Shown in pieces: positions 30,701 to 40,941 of a stretch of DNA of 42,504 bases. Position 1 is the stretch's first letter; each line of letters starts with the position of its first letter. The stretch spans positions 1-42,504 of the forward strand of contig MEDY01000265.1 in NCBI GenBank assembly GCA_001724265.1, given 5' to 3'. The translations under genes and the position numbers were made by a program. The DNA is from Rhizaria sp. SCN 62-66 (lineage: Eukaryota > Rhizaria, unplaced). Below the pieces are notes generated by a model. The model made no database searches. It was not told where the DNA came from and saw only the letters and a list, made by a program, of their open reading frames with translations.

Positions 30701-33700
30701 TCAAGCCAGCGCCAGCGCCGCCGTTGCTGCCTGCGCCGGCAGCGCCGGTCAGAGCGGGCAGCAGCGCGAGCGCGCTACCGCTGTTGCCGCCGCTGCCCGC
30801 GCCCGCGCCCGCGGTGAGCGAGAGGAAGAGGAACGAGTTGGCGCGATAGCGCTGCGGCATCGACTGCAGCAGCGCGCGTACCGCAGGGCTGGCCAGCGCG
30901 GCAGCGCCGCTGACGGCTGCGCTTGCGCCCGCGCCGCCGCGGCCGCTGCGGCGACGGCCCGAGCGGACGCCGCCCTTGCCGCCCTTGCTGGCGCGGGCGC
31001 GGCGGGGAATGGGGGCCGCGGAGGCGAGGAGGCCCTGGGGACGCGTGGCGGCGTCGTTGCCGTCGTCGTCGTCGTCATCCTCGTCTTGGTCGTCGTCCTC
31101 GTCCTCGTTGTTGTTGTTGTTGTCGCCGTCGCCGTTGCTGCTGTCATTGCTCTTGCGCTCGGCCTCGTTAGTGCTGCCGTCGGCGTCGTCGTCGTCGCCG
31201 TCATCGTCATCGTCGTCCTCGTTATTGTTCTCATTTATCCCCTCGCTGACACCGCGGCTCGCCTCCTCGGCAACGCTGCTTCCGCTGCTGCCGGCGCTGG
31301 AGAGCGCAAGCGCGGCGGCCTTGGCCAGCGCCTGCCAGGGCCGGTGGGCGACTGTGGCGACCACGACGGCGCCGCGCCTGTCGGACACGACCAGCGACGT
31401 CGCACTCCCACTCGCACCAGCGGTCGCGGTGGCGCCGACGCCAGAGCTCACGCCGCTGAAGCCAAAGTTGTTGCTCAAGTTAGCGTTGCCATTCACGCCC
31501 GCGGGAGCGTTTGCGGCGCCAGCCGCCGCCGAGGCCGGCGCGGGCGCGATGCGGGTGACGGCGGTCGCCGTGAGCCGCTTGGCCAGCACCACGAGCGGCG
31601 CGCCGGCGCCCGCCCAGGGGAAGGCCCAGCCGGGCCAGCGGCTGCCGTGGGCCGCGGCGCCGTGGGCCGCGGCGGCAGCGGCCGCGCCCGCGCTGGGGTG
31701 GGCAGAAGCACTGGCGCTGGCGCTGGCGCTGGTGCTAACGGCCGAGGAGCCGCGGGCCGACTGAGAGCCGGGGCGGCTACTCCGGGCGACGACGCTGCCG
31801 CCGCTCGCGCCGGTGCTGGCACTGGCGCTCAGGACGCGGGCGCTGGCGCTGCCGTTGTTCGCGCCAGCGCCAGCGCCAGCGGTGTTAAGGGGCGCGAGCA
31901 GGGCCGGTGGCGCCGCCTTGCCGCCCTTCGCGGCGGCGGATGCGGTGGCGTTCGCGCTGTGCGTCAACGCCAACATTGGCGGCGCGGCGGCGGCGGGGGC
32001 AGCGGCGGGAGGCGCGGGCAGCGCGAGCACGACTGCGCCGGCGTTGCCAGCGGTGGCGGCCGGGCCAGCGCTGCTGCCGGAGTGAGCGATCGCAGAGAGC
32101 TGCGCGAACGACGGCAGACAGGCCGTGAAGGAGGCGGCCTCGAACCAGTACAGGTGGCCGGTGCCGGCGCCCACCACCACGTGGCTGCCCGCGCTGCCGC
32201 TCGTCGCGCCCATCGCGCTCGCGCCGGCGCTCAGGCCCAGGCCCAGGCCCATGTTGCTGGCGCTGGCGGGCGCGGGCGGCGCGGGCGGCGCGGGGGGTGC
32301 GGCCGCGAGCGCTAGCGCCGTCGCGCCGCCGGGCACCCAGAGAGGCAGCGCGCGCGCCAACGGGGCCGGCTCGCCGAGCGTGGAGCTGCAGGCGCCGCGC
32401 GCGCTGCTGCTGCTGCTGCTGCTGCTGCTATTGCTGCTGACGGTGGAGTGCGCCGAAGCCAGGGCCAGAGACAGGGGCGGGTAAGCGGCACTCGCGGTCG
32501 CTCTCGCCTTCGCTCCGGAGCCAACGAAAACGCCAGCGCCAGCGCCGGCGTGCGCGGCGTCAGAGGCCGCGGTGGTCGCGCTCGAGCCGTCGGTAGAGAT
32601 CACGTTGGCGCTGCCGCTGCCGCCGCCACCGCCGCTGTAGAGCGCGGGCGCCTGGACGGGGGCGACAGCGACGAGGCGGCCGCAGCGGGTGCCAAGCAAC
32701 CACACGCCGGTGCTATTGCCGCCGCCGCCGCCGCTGCCGGCGTTGGACGCAGACTTCGCCGGAGCGCCAGCGGTGACCGTGTTGCTGTTGCTCAGGGAGC
32801 CGGAGTGAGGGGGGATGTAAGTGGCCGACGTGAACACGGGTAAGTGCGTCAGGCCGGCTAAGGGGGCACTTGCAGCGCCGCTGCCGTTGCCGTCCGCGCT
32901 CGTCAGCAGCAACGTGCTCAAAACCTTGCTGGCCGTGCTGAGGTCGAAGCTGCCGCCGTGGCCGTGGCCGCCGTGGCCGCCGCCCTGTGTGAAGTTGAGC
33001 GACGACGGCGAGCGGCGGTGGCGCCCAGTCGCGCTCGCGCTCGCAGTCGCATTCGCGCTGGCGCTGCTGCCGCCGCCGCCAGTGCTGTTCAGAGCGCTGA
33101 GGTACGCAGTGCTGGAGCCGCCCCGCCGGCCCAGCTGGCCGTGTGCGCCCGGGGCCGCGCTGCCGTGCCGCGCGGACTGGCCGTGGCTGGAGCCGTGGTG
33201 CCCGTGGCCGTGGCCGTAGCCGGAGAAGTGGCCGCCGTGGCCGTGGCTGGGTGGCGCCGGGCACAGTCCCGCGGCGCGCGCGCGGCCGCCACGGCAAGCG
33301 CGGCTCCAGGCCAGCAGCGAGACCAGTGCGGAGCCCGCCCAAGGCCGCAGCGCAGACAGCGGAGACTGCTGCAGCTGCTGCTGCTGCTGCTGCTGAGATT
33401 GCTGTTGAACGTGTGACTGCGCCAGAGAGCCAGAGCTTGCGCTGGAGCTGTTGGTGGCCATATTGAGGGGCCGGGGACGGAGGCGCGGGGCCGGCATGGG
33501 CGCTGCGCCATTGAAGACAGCGACGCTATTGCTTCCAGCACTCGCGCTGGCGCTAGAGCTCGCCGCAGCGCTCGGGGCACGAGCACCTGCGCTCCAGTTG
33601 TTGTTGCTACTGTTGTTCGCAGGCTGCGGCTGCGGCTGCAGCAGTGGGACCGCCCAGCCGGGCACCGTGGCGGCAACGGCGGCGGCGGTCAGGCGCAGGC

Positions 33701-35409
33701 GCGAGACGGCCGCGGCGTCCGCGGGCCGCTCCCAGCGCGCGCATACGGCCGCGCCGCCGCCGCTGCCGCGGCTGCTGCCGCTGCTGCCACCGGCGCCGGC
33801 GAGGACGAGAGCACCGGAGCTAGAGCTAGAGCTAGAGCTGCCCATGCTGCTGCTGCTGCTGCTGCTCGCGGGACAGCGGTGGTAGGGCAAGGCCCAGGGC
33901 GCGGCGGCCACGGGCGGCGCGGCGGTCACGGCCGCGTCGGCCACGACAACGCCGCCGCTGACGTTGCCGCCGTTGGCCGCCACGCTCGCGCTCAGCGCCG
34001 GCAGCAGCAGCGCCAGTGCGTGGGGCAGGCCGTTGCCGCTGCCCGCGCTGGCACCGGACACGGAGGCCGCGAGCGCGAGGACGGCGTCGGAGGCCGGGCT
34101 CATGACGTTGCTGCTCGTGCTCGCGGGGCTCGCGCCGGCGTTAGCGTTCTCGGCGCCGGCGCCCGCGCCCGCGCCGCTCGCGCTGCTGCTGCTGCCGCTG
34201 CTGCTGCTGCTGCTAAGCGCCGCGGCCGCCGTGGCCGCCGCGGGGCCCGCAAAGGGGAACGGCGCCGCGATGACAGCGCCCTTGGCCCTGCTGCGGAGAG
34301 CCATGCTGCTGCCGCGCCGGCCGCCACGAGCCCCGGTGCCGGCCGCCGCCGCGGCGTTGGCGGCCTCGGCGGCCTGGAACACGCCGGCCCACTCGGCCGC
34401 CGCCGCCGCCGCCGCCGCGGGGGCTGCAACATAGGCGTTGGCGCAACAGCTAAATGGCACGCGCGCGGACGGCAGGGGCGTCGGAAAAGGGGCGGCCTTG
34501 AGCGAGACGCTGAGCCAATCTAAGGGGGAAACGAGCGTCACCGTGTAGGTCACGGCGCCGGCGCCGCTGCCGCTGCCGGAGCAGCCGTCGCCGCCCTCGC
34601 CCTGCTGCTCGCCGCTGCCGCTGCTGCTGCTGCCGCCGCTCTCGGGGTCGCTACCGTTGGCTGAGCCCGCGCCGCTGGCGCTGGTGCTGGCGCTGACGAC
34701 CGCGGTGAGGTGCACGGTGTGCGCGGCGGCCGCGATGGGCGCGTCCAGGGGCAGGATGAAGGGCGCGGGTAGCGAGAAGACGGGGAAGGCGGCCGGCACC
34801 GCGCGCGACAGACGCAGCAGGGACAGCGGCGGCAGCGGCGTGGTCGCCGTCGCCGCGCTGCTGCTGCTGCTGCTGCTCGCGCTGGCGCTGGCGCTGGCGC
34901 TGGCGCTGGCGCTGGTGCTGTTGGCCTGGCAGGGCGCGGGCAGCGGCGTGCCCGGGGGCAGCGTAAGGGGGAAAATGAACGCGGCCGTCGCCGTCGCCGT
35001 CGCTGTTTCCGTCTCCACGCCGGCCACGGAGCCCTTGCCCCTGCTGCTCGCGGCAGTGGCTGTAGTGGCCGTCGTTGCAGTCGTCGTTGTCGTGGTCGTG
35101 GTGGTGGTGGCGCAGACGGCGGCGACGGCGGAGAGGTCTTGCGCAAGCGCCAGCGCGGTCACAGGCACGGGCTCGGGCAGGATCACTGTGTGCAACAGCG
35201 CGGCGTGCGGCGGCACAAAGGGCGCGAAGGCCGCGGCGCCGCGCGTGATCACCAGCGGCGGGCACAGCGAGCGACCGCCGCCGAGCTCGTCGTCGTCGTC
35301 GTCGTCGCCGTTGCCCTCGGAGTCGCCGTCGCGTCCGTGTCCTTGGGCGTTGGGGTCACCAGCAGTGCGCTGCTGCTCGGCGCCGGCCTTGGCACCGCTC
35401 GCACCACTG

Positions 35410-35455
<46 letters not shown>

Positions 35456-35879
35456 AGGGCGAGAGCGCAAGCGAGTATGCGGCGGCGGCGACGGCGCCAG
35501 CGCTAGTGCCAGCGTTGGCGTTCACACCGCTGCCGGCGCCGGCCGCGGAGGCGTTCGCGGTCGCGGTGAGCTCGGCAACGGAGTAGAAGCGGAGCTGCGC
35601 GTGTGCGTAGCCGAGCAGCGCGACTGCGATGATGCCGTGCGCGGCCGAAACGGCCGTGGCGGTGAGCTCGAAGCCCGGCTCGAGGGGGAGGCGCGCGATC
35701 TCGCGGCGGGAGACCGAGGCCAGCACCAGCGAGGCGCCGGAGCGGTACAGCAGGGTGTCCGCGGAAAGGTGGTGCACGTCCGAAGAGGAAAGGGTGAAGG
35801 CGAAGCTGTATGGGCGCAGGCGGCGGTCGAGAGGGCAGAGATACGGTAGATGGGAGAAGGATCCGGGATGGGAAAGCAT
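18774..35879 (-). CDS. CFAP43: Giant CFAP43 (cilia- and flagella-associated protein 43)
   Basis: Exon 1 (20790-35879) is a single 15.1-kb open exon. A 147-bp intron (GTACGC donor, CTAG acceptor, phase 0) leads to exon 2 (20642 down to the TAG at 18774), giving 5652 residues; animal CFAP43 has about 1670. The N-terminal half holds WD40-type blades separated by long Ser/Gly/Ala/Asn runs: SGVVRVLDISD and the following FAPSGLYLASL (about 2140-2200), and SPNGLLVATGGRDG then YSTGGDGAVLAW (about 2780-2840). Next come RALISMMNGRL, a coiled coil at about 4450-4600, and in exon 2 LRVTRDLQQRL and ELAALRAERDKLL-AATFPAF (ending near 5351), matching the conserved CFAP43 C-terminus with its Arg-x-x-Thr-Phe-Pro-Ala. 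About 300 Gln/His/Ala-rich residues follow. CFAP43 works with CFAP44 at the tether of inner-arm dynein f on axonemal doublets. CFAP44 is the less likely alternative. It is divergent from BBIP1. Confidence 0.85.
19540..19665 (-). repeat. CAG-rich tract encoding Gln/Met/His repeats in CFAP43
   Basis: Imperfect CTG/CAT triplets on the + strand encode runs of Gln broken by Met, His and Leu on the minus strand, directly after the conserved CFAP43 C-terminal motif. Such tracts are prone to slippage. Confidence 0.8.
34884..34920 (-). repeat. GCTGGC hexanucleotide repeat (Ala-Ser codons) in CFAP43
   Basis: A tandem GCGCTG-type hexamer repeated about six times next to a CTG run, encoding alternating Ala-Ser on the minus strand within the CFAP43 N-terminal half. 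Confidence 0.75.
35408..35454 (-). repeat. CTG triplet run (poly-Ser) in CFAP43
   Basis: About fifteen near-perfect CTG units on the + strand, read as AGC serine codons on the minus strand. The strongest single microsatellite in the window. Confidence 0.85.
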
Positions 35880-36523
35880 TGAGTCAAAGTGAGGATATGG
35901 TCAATTAATCTGAAAGAAAAGTATTGTTATACGTAGAATCCGTCATAGTCAATGCGCTGTGGCAAGTGCAGAGCGATAGAGCAAAGATTGATTTCAGTAG
36001 AAAGAGAATACGGAAGGACAACCGAGGACGGTAACTGGGGAATAAGACGAACCTCAGAGGGAGACTCCGGTCATTGGAGAGACTCATCTCTGTGTCACAG
36101 GCGCAGGGCGAGCAAACCCGGAGATACGTGTGACTGGATAAAGTGTTGGGGTCAGTGAGAAAATGTGCTGAGCAGTGACAGGAAGAGTGCAAAAGGCAGA
36201 GATCCGCCTACGCTGTTAGTGAAGTTGAGAAACTGATACCGGTGGCAAGAAAAGTCGGGATAGAGCGATGAGCTAGAGCATTGGTTAGACACAATTAAGA
36301 AAATAGTAACTTCAAAGTGTGTAAAAATTGACATTAGCATTGCATAACAAAGCAACGTGTTTATGTGGGAATTACGAGCTGTTTCCACAGCCATTTTTGC
36401 ATGGTGCTCTCAGACCGCAGCCCGCCCACCACAGTCGCTGCTCGAGGCAGGCAGTCAATTTTTATTCATATAACTGCGATATCTGCATCGACAGATCCGA
36501 TATTGGACCTATCTTGCGTTACC
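35880..36523. promoter_or_regulatory. Divergent promoter region CFAP43 / BBIP1
   Basis: 644 bp of AT-rich sequence between two head-to-head ciliary genes. Both promoters must lie here. I looked for a clear RFX-type X-box (GTTRCC with a mirrored GGYAAC) and did not find a convincing one; GTTACC at 36519-36524 overlaps the BBIP1 start and lacks the second half. Confidence 0.5.
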
Positions 36524-37119
36524 ATGCAAGCGGAACCACGTTCTACCGATATTTCAAGCGATGTCGGCATGGAGAAGAATGAGGCAATGCTTCCCACCAA
36601 CATCAAGGTTCGTCGTGTCCCCTTCCCTCTCGACAACACTCTCTGACGTCCGCGCTGCCCTTGTTCGTGATCTCACGCTGCGCTCTCGCCAATGTTTACG
36701 TGCTTTTTGTATAGACTTCTGGTAGCATCCAAGAGGTTCTGCCTATCGCGGGCGAGATTAGCCTCGAGCGCGACCAGTTTTCCGAGGTCTTTTGCAAGGT
36801 CCGTTCCTCTTCCCAGATACCTTCACCAAGATATATCGTCAGAATGGGAGTGCAGGTAACTTGAGTTCAAATATGTATTTTCTGATGAGTATTTCTGTGT
36901 GCTAGTTATGACTCTATCTGTTTCGTGGATATCTTTGCTATCAAACCCCTCACTTCTCCCAAACTCGTGTCATGCACTTCCTTGCTCCTGTCTTGCGTTT
37001 TGTCTATCTCACCTTGTGTATGTGTGCTTCAGCCCAAGTTGATGGCCGTCAAGTCTGTCACACTGCAGAAGATCGAGGCCATGGAAGCCCACGCACGCAA
37101 ACTCGGCATTGCAGAGTGA
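36524..37119 (+). CDS. BBIP1: BBSome-interacting protein 1 (BBIP1/BBS18)
   Basis: Three tiny exons (36524-36607, 36715-36798, 37033-37119) with introns of 107 and 234 bp (donors GTTCGT and GTCCGT, acceptors TATAG and TTCAG, both phase 0), giving 84 residues, close to the animal protein (about 92). The spliced protein contains IQEVLP (33-38) and, across the second junction, FCKPKLMAVKSVTLQKIEAM (54-73), which matches the conserved EVLP...CKPKLLPLKSLTLEKLEKM core of BBIP1. BBIP1 is a small helical subunit of the BBSome, the coat complex that moves membrane proteins in and out of cilia, and in animals it also affects microtubule acetylation. The motif appears only after splicing, which supports the exon model. 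Each exon encodes exactly 28 residues. It is head to head with CFAP43. Stop is TGA. Confidence 0.85.
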
Positions 37120-37720
37120 AATTGGCTCTCGTGACATACCAAGCAGTAACACGCTGCTGTCTTCATTACTTAGTTTGATCTTGATATATTAGTGCGTCGT
37201 ATGTTCCGACTTCTCAATCTGGAACAAGCTGACTGTGACTATGGCCGTGGCCTATGTGCTTGTGTTGCCAATACAGTTGCTGCAATCTCATATGCACAGC
37301 AGGGAGACTCTGTGGCGTTGCTCTGAGCTTGTCGAATCCAACAGATGACTCGATTATGACAAATACTGTCTTAGTTGTATTATTAATAAAGCTTAGATAT
37401 GATACGGTAGATGTAGAAAATCAATAGCAAGTAAAACACACTATTAACAACTCTAACAGCAGTGTTAGCGAACTTCGACGACTTTACATGTCACCATGAT
37501 AACCTAAGTCGATAAACGTAACAATTCCAACAGTACTTAGATAGCATGGCCACCTCACTCAGCAAAGCTCCACGAATAAAAAGATGCACACAGAGTTGAA
37601 CAACACGTACACGCTTCAACTGACTTTACAACAGTAACTTACAATGCTCACCTACAACAACAATAAAGACAACAATATGAAAACACTCTCAGCTCTTTCA
37701 CAGTCTTCACCGGACTTCGC
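37120..37720. other. Convergent 3' region between BBIP1 and the MFS gene
   Basis: About 600 bp, AT-rich, no open frame of interest on either strand. It should contain both 3' untranslated regions. Confidence 0.6.
37384..37389 (+). terminator. AATAAA signal downstream of BBIP1
   Basis: AATAAA about 265 bases past the BBIP1 TGA; a candidate poly(A) signal. Confidence 0.3.
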
Positions 37721-39565
37721 TCAGTCGACGCTCTCGATGTGCTTGACGAAGAAGGTGCCGGCGCTGAAGTAGACCACAGAGAGCATGAAGATAACCGTGT
37801 AGCCCAGGTGCACCGAGGGGCCGACCGCCTGCAGGGGAAAAACAACAAAGAACGAGACAGAGAGAGTGACCGTGAGCAGAGTGAAGAAATGACAGGAACA
37901 AAACAATACAGGGTCATTCAGAAATCAAAAACACACTTGGAAACGATTAGCATTGAAAAACACTAAAATTTCAAAAAGAATGTAAATGTGTCGACGTAGT
38001 CGAGATATATGCGTCGAAAGTGTCGCGCCAGCGCCATACCTGGAAGTAGTCGAGCAGGTGCCCCGCAACGGGGGCCGCAATGACCTGGGGCAGCACCAGG
38101 GCGAGCGACCAGATGCCCATGTCCTTGGCGTAGTCCTCCTTGCTGGGCAGCACATCGGTGGCCAGCGCCCAGTCCATGACGGAGAAGGCGCCGAAGCCGA
38201 GCCCGAAGAAGAGCCCGATGACCATGTCGAAGGCGTAGGAGCGTGTGAAGGCAAAGAGCACGCATGTCACAGCCATCGTGCCGCCGGAGACGTAGACAAT
38301 GTTCTTGCGGCGGCCGCCCGAGAGATCGGAGATAAAGCCCGCCGCCAGGGAGGACACGAAGGCGCCCAGCAGCACCGGCAGGAAGAGCAGCGACACAGCC
38401 TTCTCGGGCGAGTCGGCCACCTGTGAGATTTGAGTAACAAAAGTTGTAACAAAAGTTATGGATGTGAGATACGTAAAGTAAGATCAACGCGAATTCAGTT
38501 GAAACTGAGAGAATAGATAATGTTAATATTCTTTCACATATTGGTTTGACATATAACATCAAAACAAGAATATTATAGCGATAATATACACTGCAATATA
38601 TAGGTTGTTGGACATACGACAGTGCCCGAGATGACGAAGTTGGGCCCGATGGCGTCCTTGAGGTAGAACTGGAGGTACTCCTGCACGGTGAGAATGCCCA
38701 TCTGCATCAGGAAGCGCGTGAAGAAGACGACGCGGAAGTCGTGGTTCTGCAGCGGCGCAATGAACGAGGCCAGGCGCTCGCTGTTGGTCGGCGGCGGCCG
38801 CAGGGGATTGTACAGCAGCGGCTCCTCGCGGATCGAGTAGACGGTGACAGCCATAGCGGCGCCGTGCACGAAAAGCATGATCATGTACGCGCCAAAGAGC
38901 CCCGTGGACTGGATGTGGTAGGAGACGAGTCCGCCGCCGAGGTAGCCGAGCATGGACATGCCGCCCAGCCAGCCCGAGGCCGTGCCGCGCTGCGAGGGCG
39001 GGATGAGGTCAGGCACCAACGCCGAGTAGGGCGCCAGAATCATGTTGTTGGCGATCGAGAGCAGGAAGAAGGCGAAGGAGAACCAGCCGAGCGTGGGCGA
39101 GATGGCCATGATGAAGAGCGCGGCCGAGGCGAGCACACCGCCGACGATCATGTACGGGCGGCGGCGGCCCAGCGGGTGCGTCGAGTGGTCGCTGAGGGAG
39201 CCGAAGACGGGGGCCGCAAAGAGCGACACAAAGGAGCCCAGCAGCAGCGCCGTGCCCATAGCCGCACCCTTGTCTTCGTCGCTCGAGAGGCGGATGATCT
39301 GCGACGGGATGACGACGACAAGCAGTGGCAGCCACAGAAAGGACCAGCCGAACCAGTACGTCGCTAGCGCGGCCTGCTCCTGCGGGGTGACGACGCGCTC
39401 GTGCACGGGGCGCACGGAGCGTGACGCGGACTGGTTGCCGCCGGAGGAGCCCGACAGAGGCGACTTGGCGCCGCCGCTGCTGCTCACGAGCGGCTGGTCC
39501 TCGTCAAGGGAGTCGTCGTCGGGCAGGTACGCCGCCGCGGCGTCGTAGTAGCTGCTCTTGGACAT
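37721..39565 (-). CDS. MFS transporter, GPH/sucrose-transporter-like
   Basis: Three exons (38618-39565, 38040-38420, 37721-37828) with introns of 197 and 211 bp (donors GTATGT and GTATGG, both phase 0), giving 478 residues. The N-terminal 60 residues are hydrophilic and acidic (cytosolic). About twelve hydrophobic segments follow. The loop between TM2 and TM3 carries GSLSDHSTHPLGRRRP (122-137), the D-x5-7-GRRRP form of motif A seen in sucrose and other GPH-type sugar carriers. PDLIPPSQRGTASGW (about 186-200) matches the PD-x-x-PP-x-QRG-x-ASG motif of related bacterial and protist carriers. The last exon encodes only 35 residues: a final membrane helix and a short tail ending IESVD. A sugar or related small solute moved with a cation is the likely role (family-level inference); the substrate is unknown. 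Stop is TGA. It is divergent from the RlmN-like gene. Confidence 0.85.
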
Positions 39566-40385
39566 GCGGGTAGCAAACGCCAGGGGCAGCGCACTAAAGA
39601 AAGTGTGGTGTGGAGCCGTGATGAGAAGGTTTCAGAGCAAGTCGAGTTCGAGTGAAAGAAAGATAAGGGAGCACCAGAGCGAGAACGGAGGTGAGATCGT
39701 ATCATGGTCTTAGGACAAGGAAGTCAAAGAGCGTATGGAATAAAAAGATGTGGAATAACAACATGGACATGTGACAATTCTATTCCGCGCGCCCCCTTGT
39801 TCATACCACGATCACACGGATAGCTGGAGCGAGAACTAAAGGGGGCGGTGACGGGAGCTTGCGGTTGAAAAGTGTAACAGCAAAAGACACGGAGAACCTG
39901 GCAACGGCAAGGTGTGCAAGATTTGATACATAAAATAGCAAAAACCCGCACCGACGGGCCACTTGCTCTTGCGCCAAACACACGTCCAGGGATAGCGACC
40001 TTTAAACGGGAGCTTTCGCAAACTCAGCCAACCGGTCAGTCTAACCATGGTGGTGGCACAGTTGGCACCCGCCACCACCACTGCCGCTTTTTTTCTCGGT
40101 CCGCGTTCGGCAAGCACGAAGTGCGAGAATCGCCACATGAAGTAGCACATTTTCCCATCGCGAGAACGCGTTATATCTGATACTTCTAAGTAAATCCTTT
40201 CGGTTAATTTCTATTTTTTTAATCTGCACACTCTCACGCGCTTTCCTTCCCCTCCTGGACCCACGCCCGCACTCGCCTCACATCTCTTGCTTTCCTGTCT
40301 CACCCGGCCCCGCTCTCTCGCTCGGTCCCGTTCTACGACGCTCCAACTGACACCCCACCGTCCCTGCCGCGGTCCAGCGCGCCGA
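39566..40385. promoter_or_regulatory. Divergent promoter region MFS / RlmN-like
   Basis: About 820 bp between head-to-head start codons. From about 40,228 to the RlmN ATG the + strand is strongly pyrimidine-rich (long CT/CCC runs), consistent with a transcribed leader. The AT-rich middle (39,700-40,200) shows no ORF with a known domain. Confidence 0.5.
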
Positions 40386-40909
40386 ATGAGCAGCAAGAAC
40401 GTGCGCACGCTGTCCCCGATGTCCGTGTGGGACGAGAAGTCGCTCTTCGCGGACTGGGAAGAGGCTGGCGTCCGCCCCAAGCACTTCACCAAGGTCCTCG
40501 TCAAGCTCTACGAGGACTTCACGTCGGGCAAGATCACCCACCTGTCGCAGTTCGAGGTCCCCGTGGGCGTGTCGCAGAAGGTGCTCCCCGCGCTGCGCTC
40601 GGGCAAGTATGCGCTGATGACGTCGCGCGTGGTCAAGCGCGAGGACTCGCGCGACGGCGCCACGACCAAGATCCTGATCGAGATGCAGGACGGCCAGCAG
40701 GTCGAGTGCGTGCTCATGCGCTACTCCAACGCCTTCCACGGTGGCCACAAGCGCACCACACTGTGCGTTAGCTCGCAGATTGGCTGCGCCATGGCGTGCA
40801 CCTTCTGCGCAACCGGCACCATGGGCCTCTCGGGCAACCTCTTTGGCGGCGAGATCATCGAGCAGTTCATCTGGGCCAACGAAGTCGAGAAGGTCCGCAA
40901 CGTCGTCTT

Positions 40910-40941
<32 letters not shown>

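Noticed and set aside
20769-35892. Many long + strand open frames opposite CFAP43 (up to about 630 codons, e.g. 30414-32315)
   Set aside because: They are mirror images of GC-rich triplet repeats (poly-Ala, Ser, Gly codons read antisense), have no domains and sit across conserved CFAP43 blocks on the other strand.
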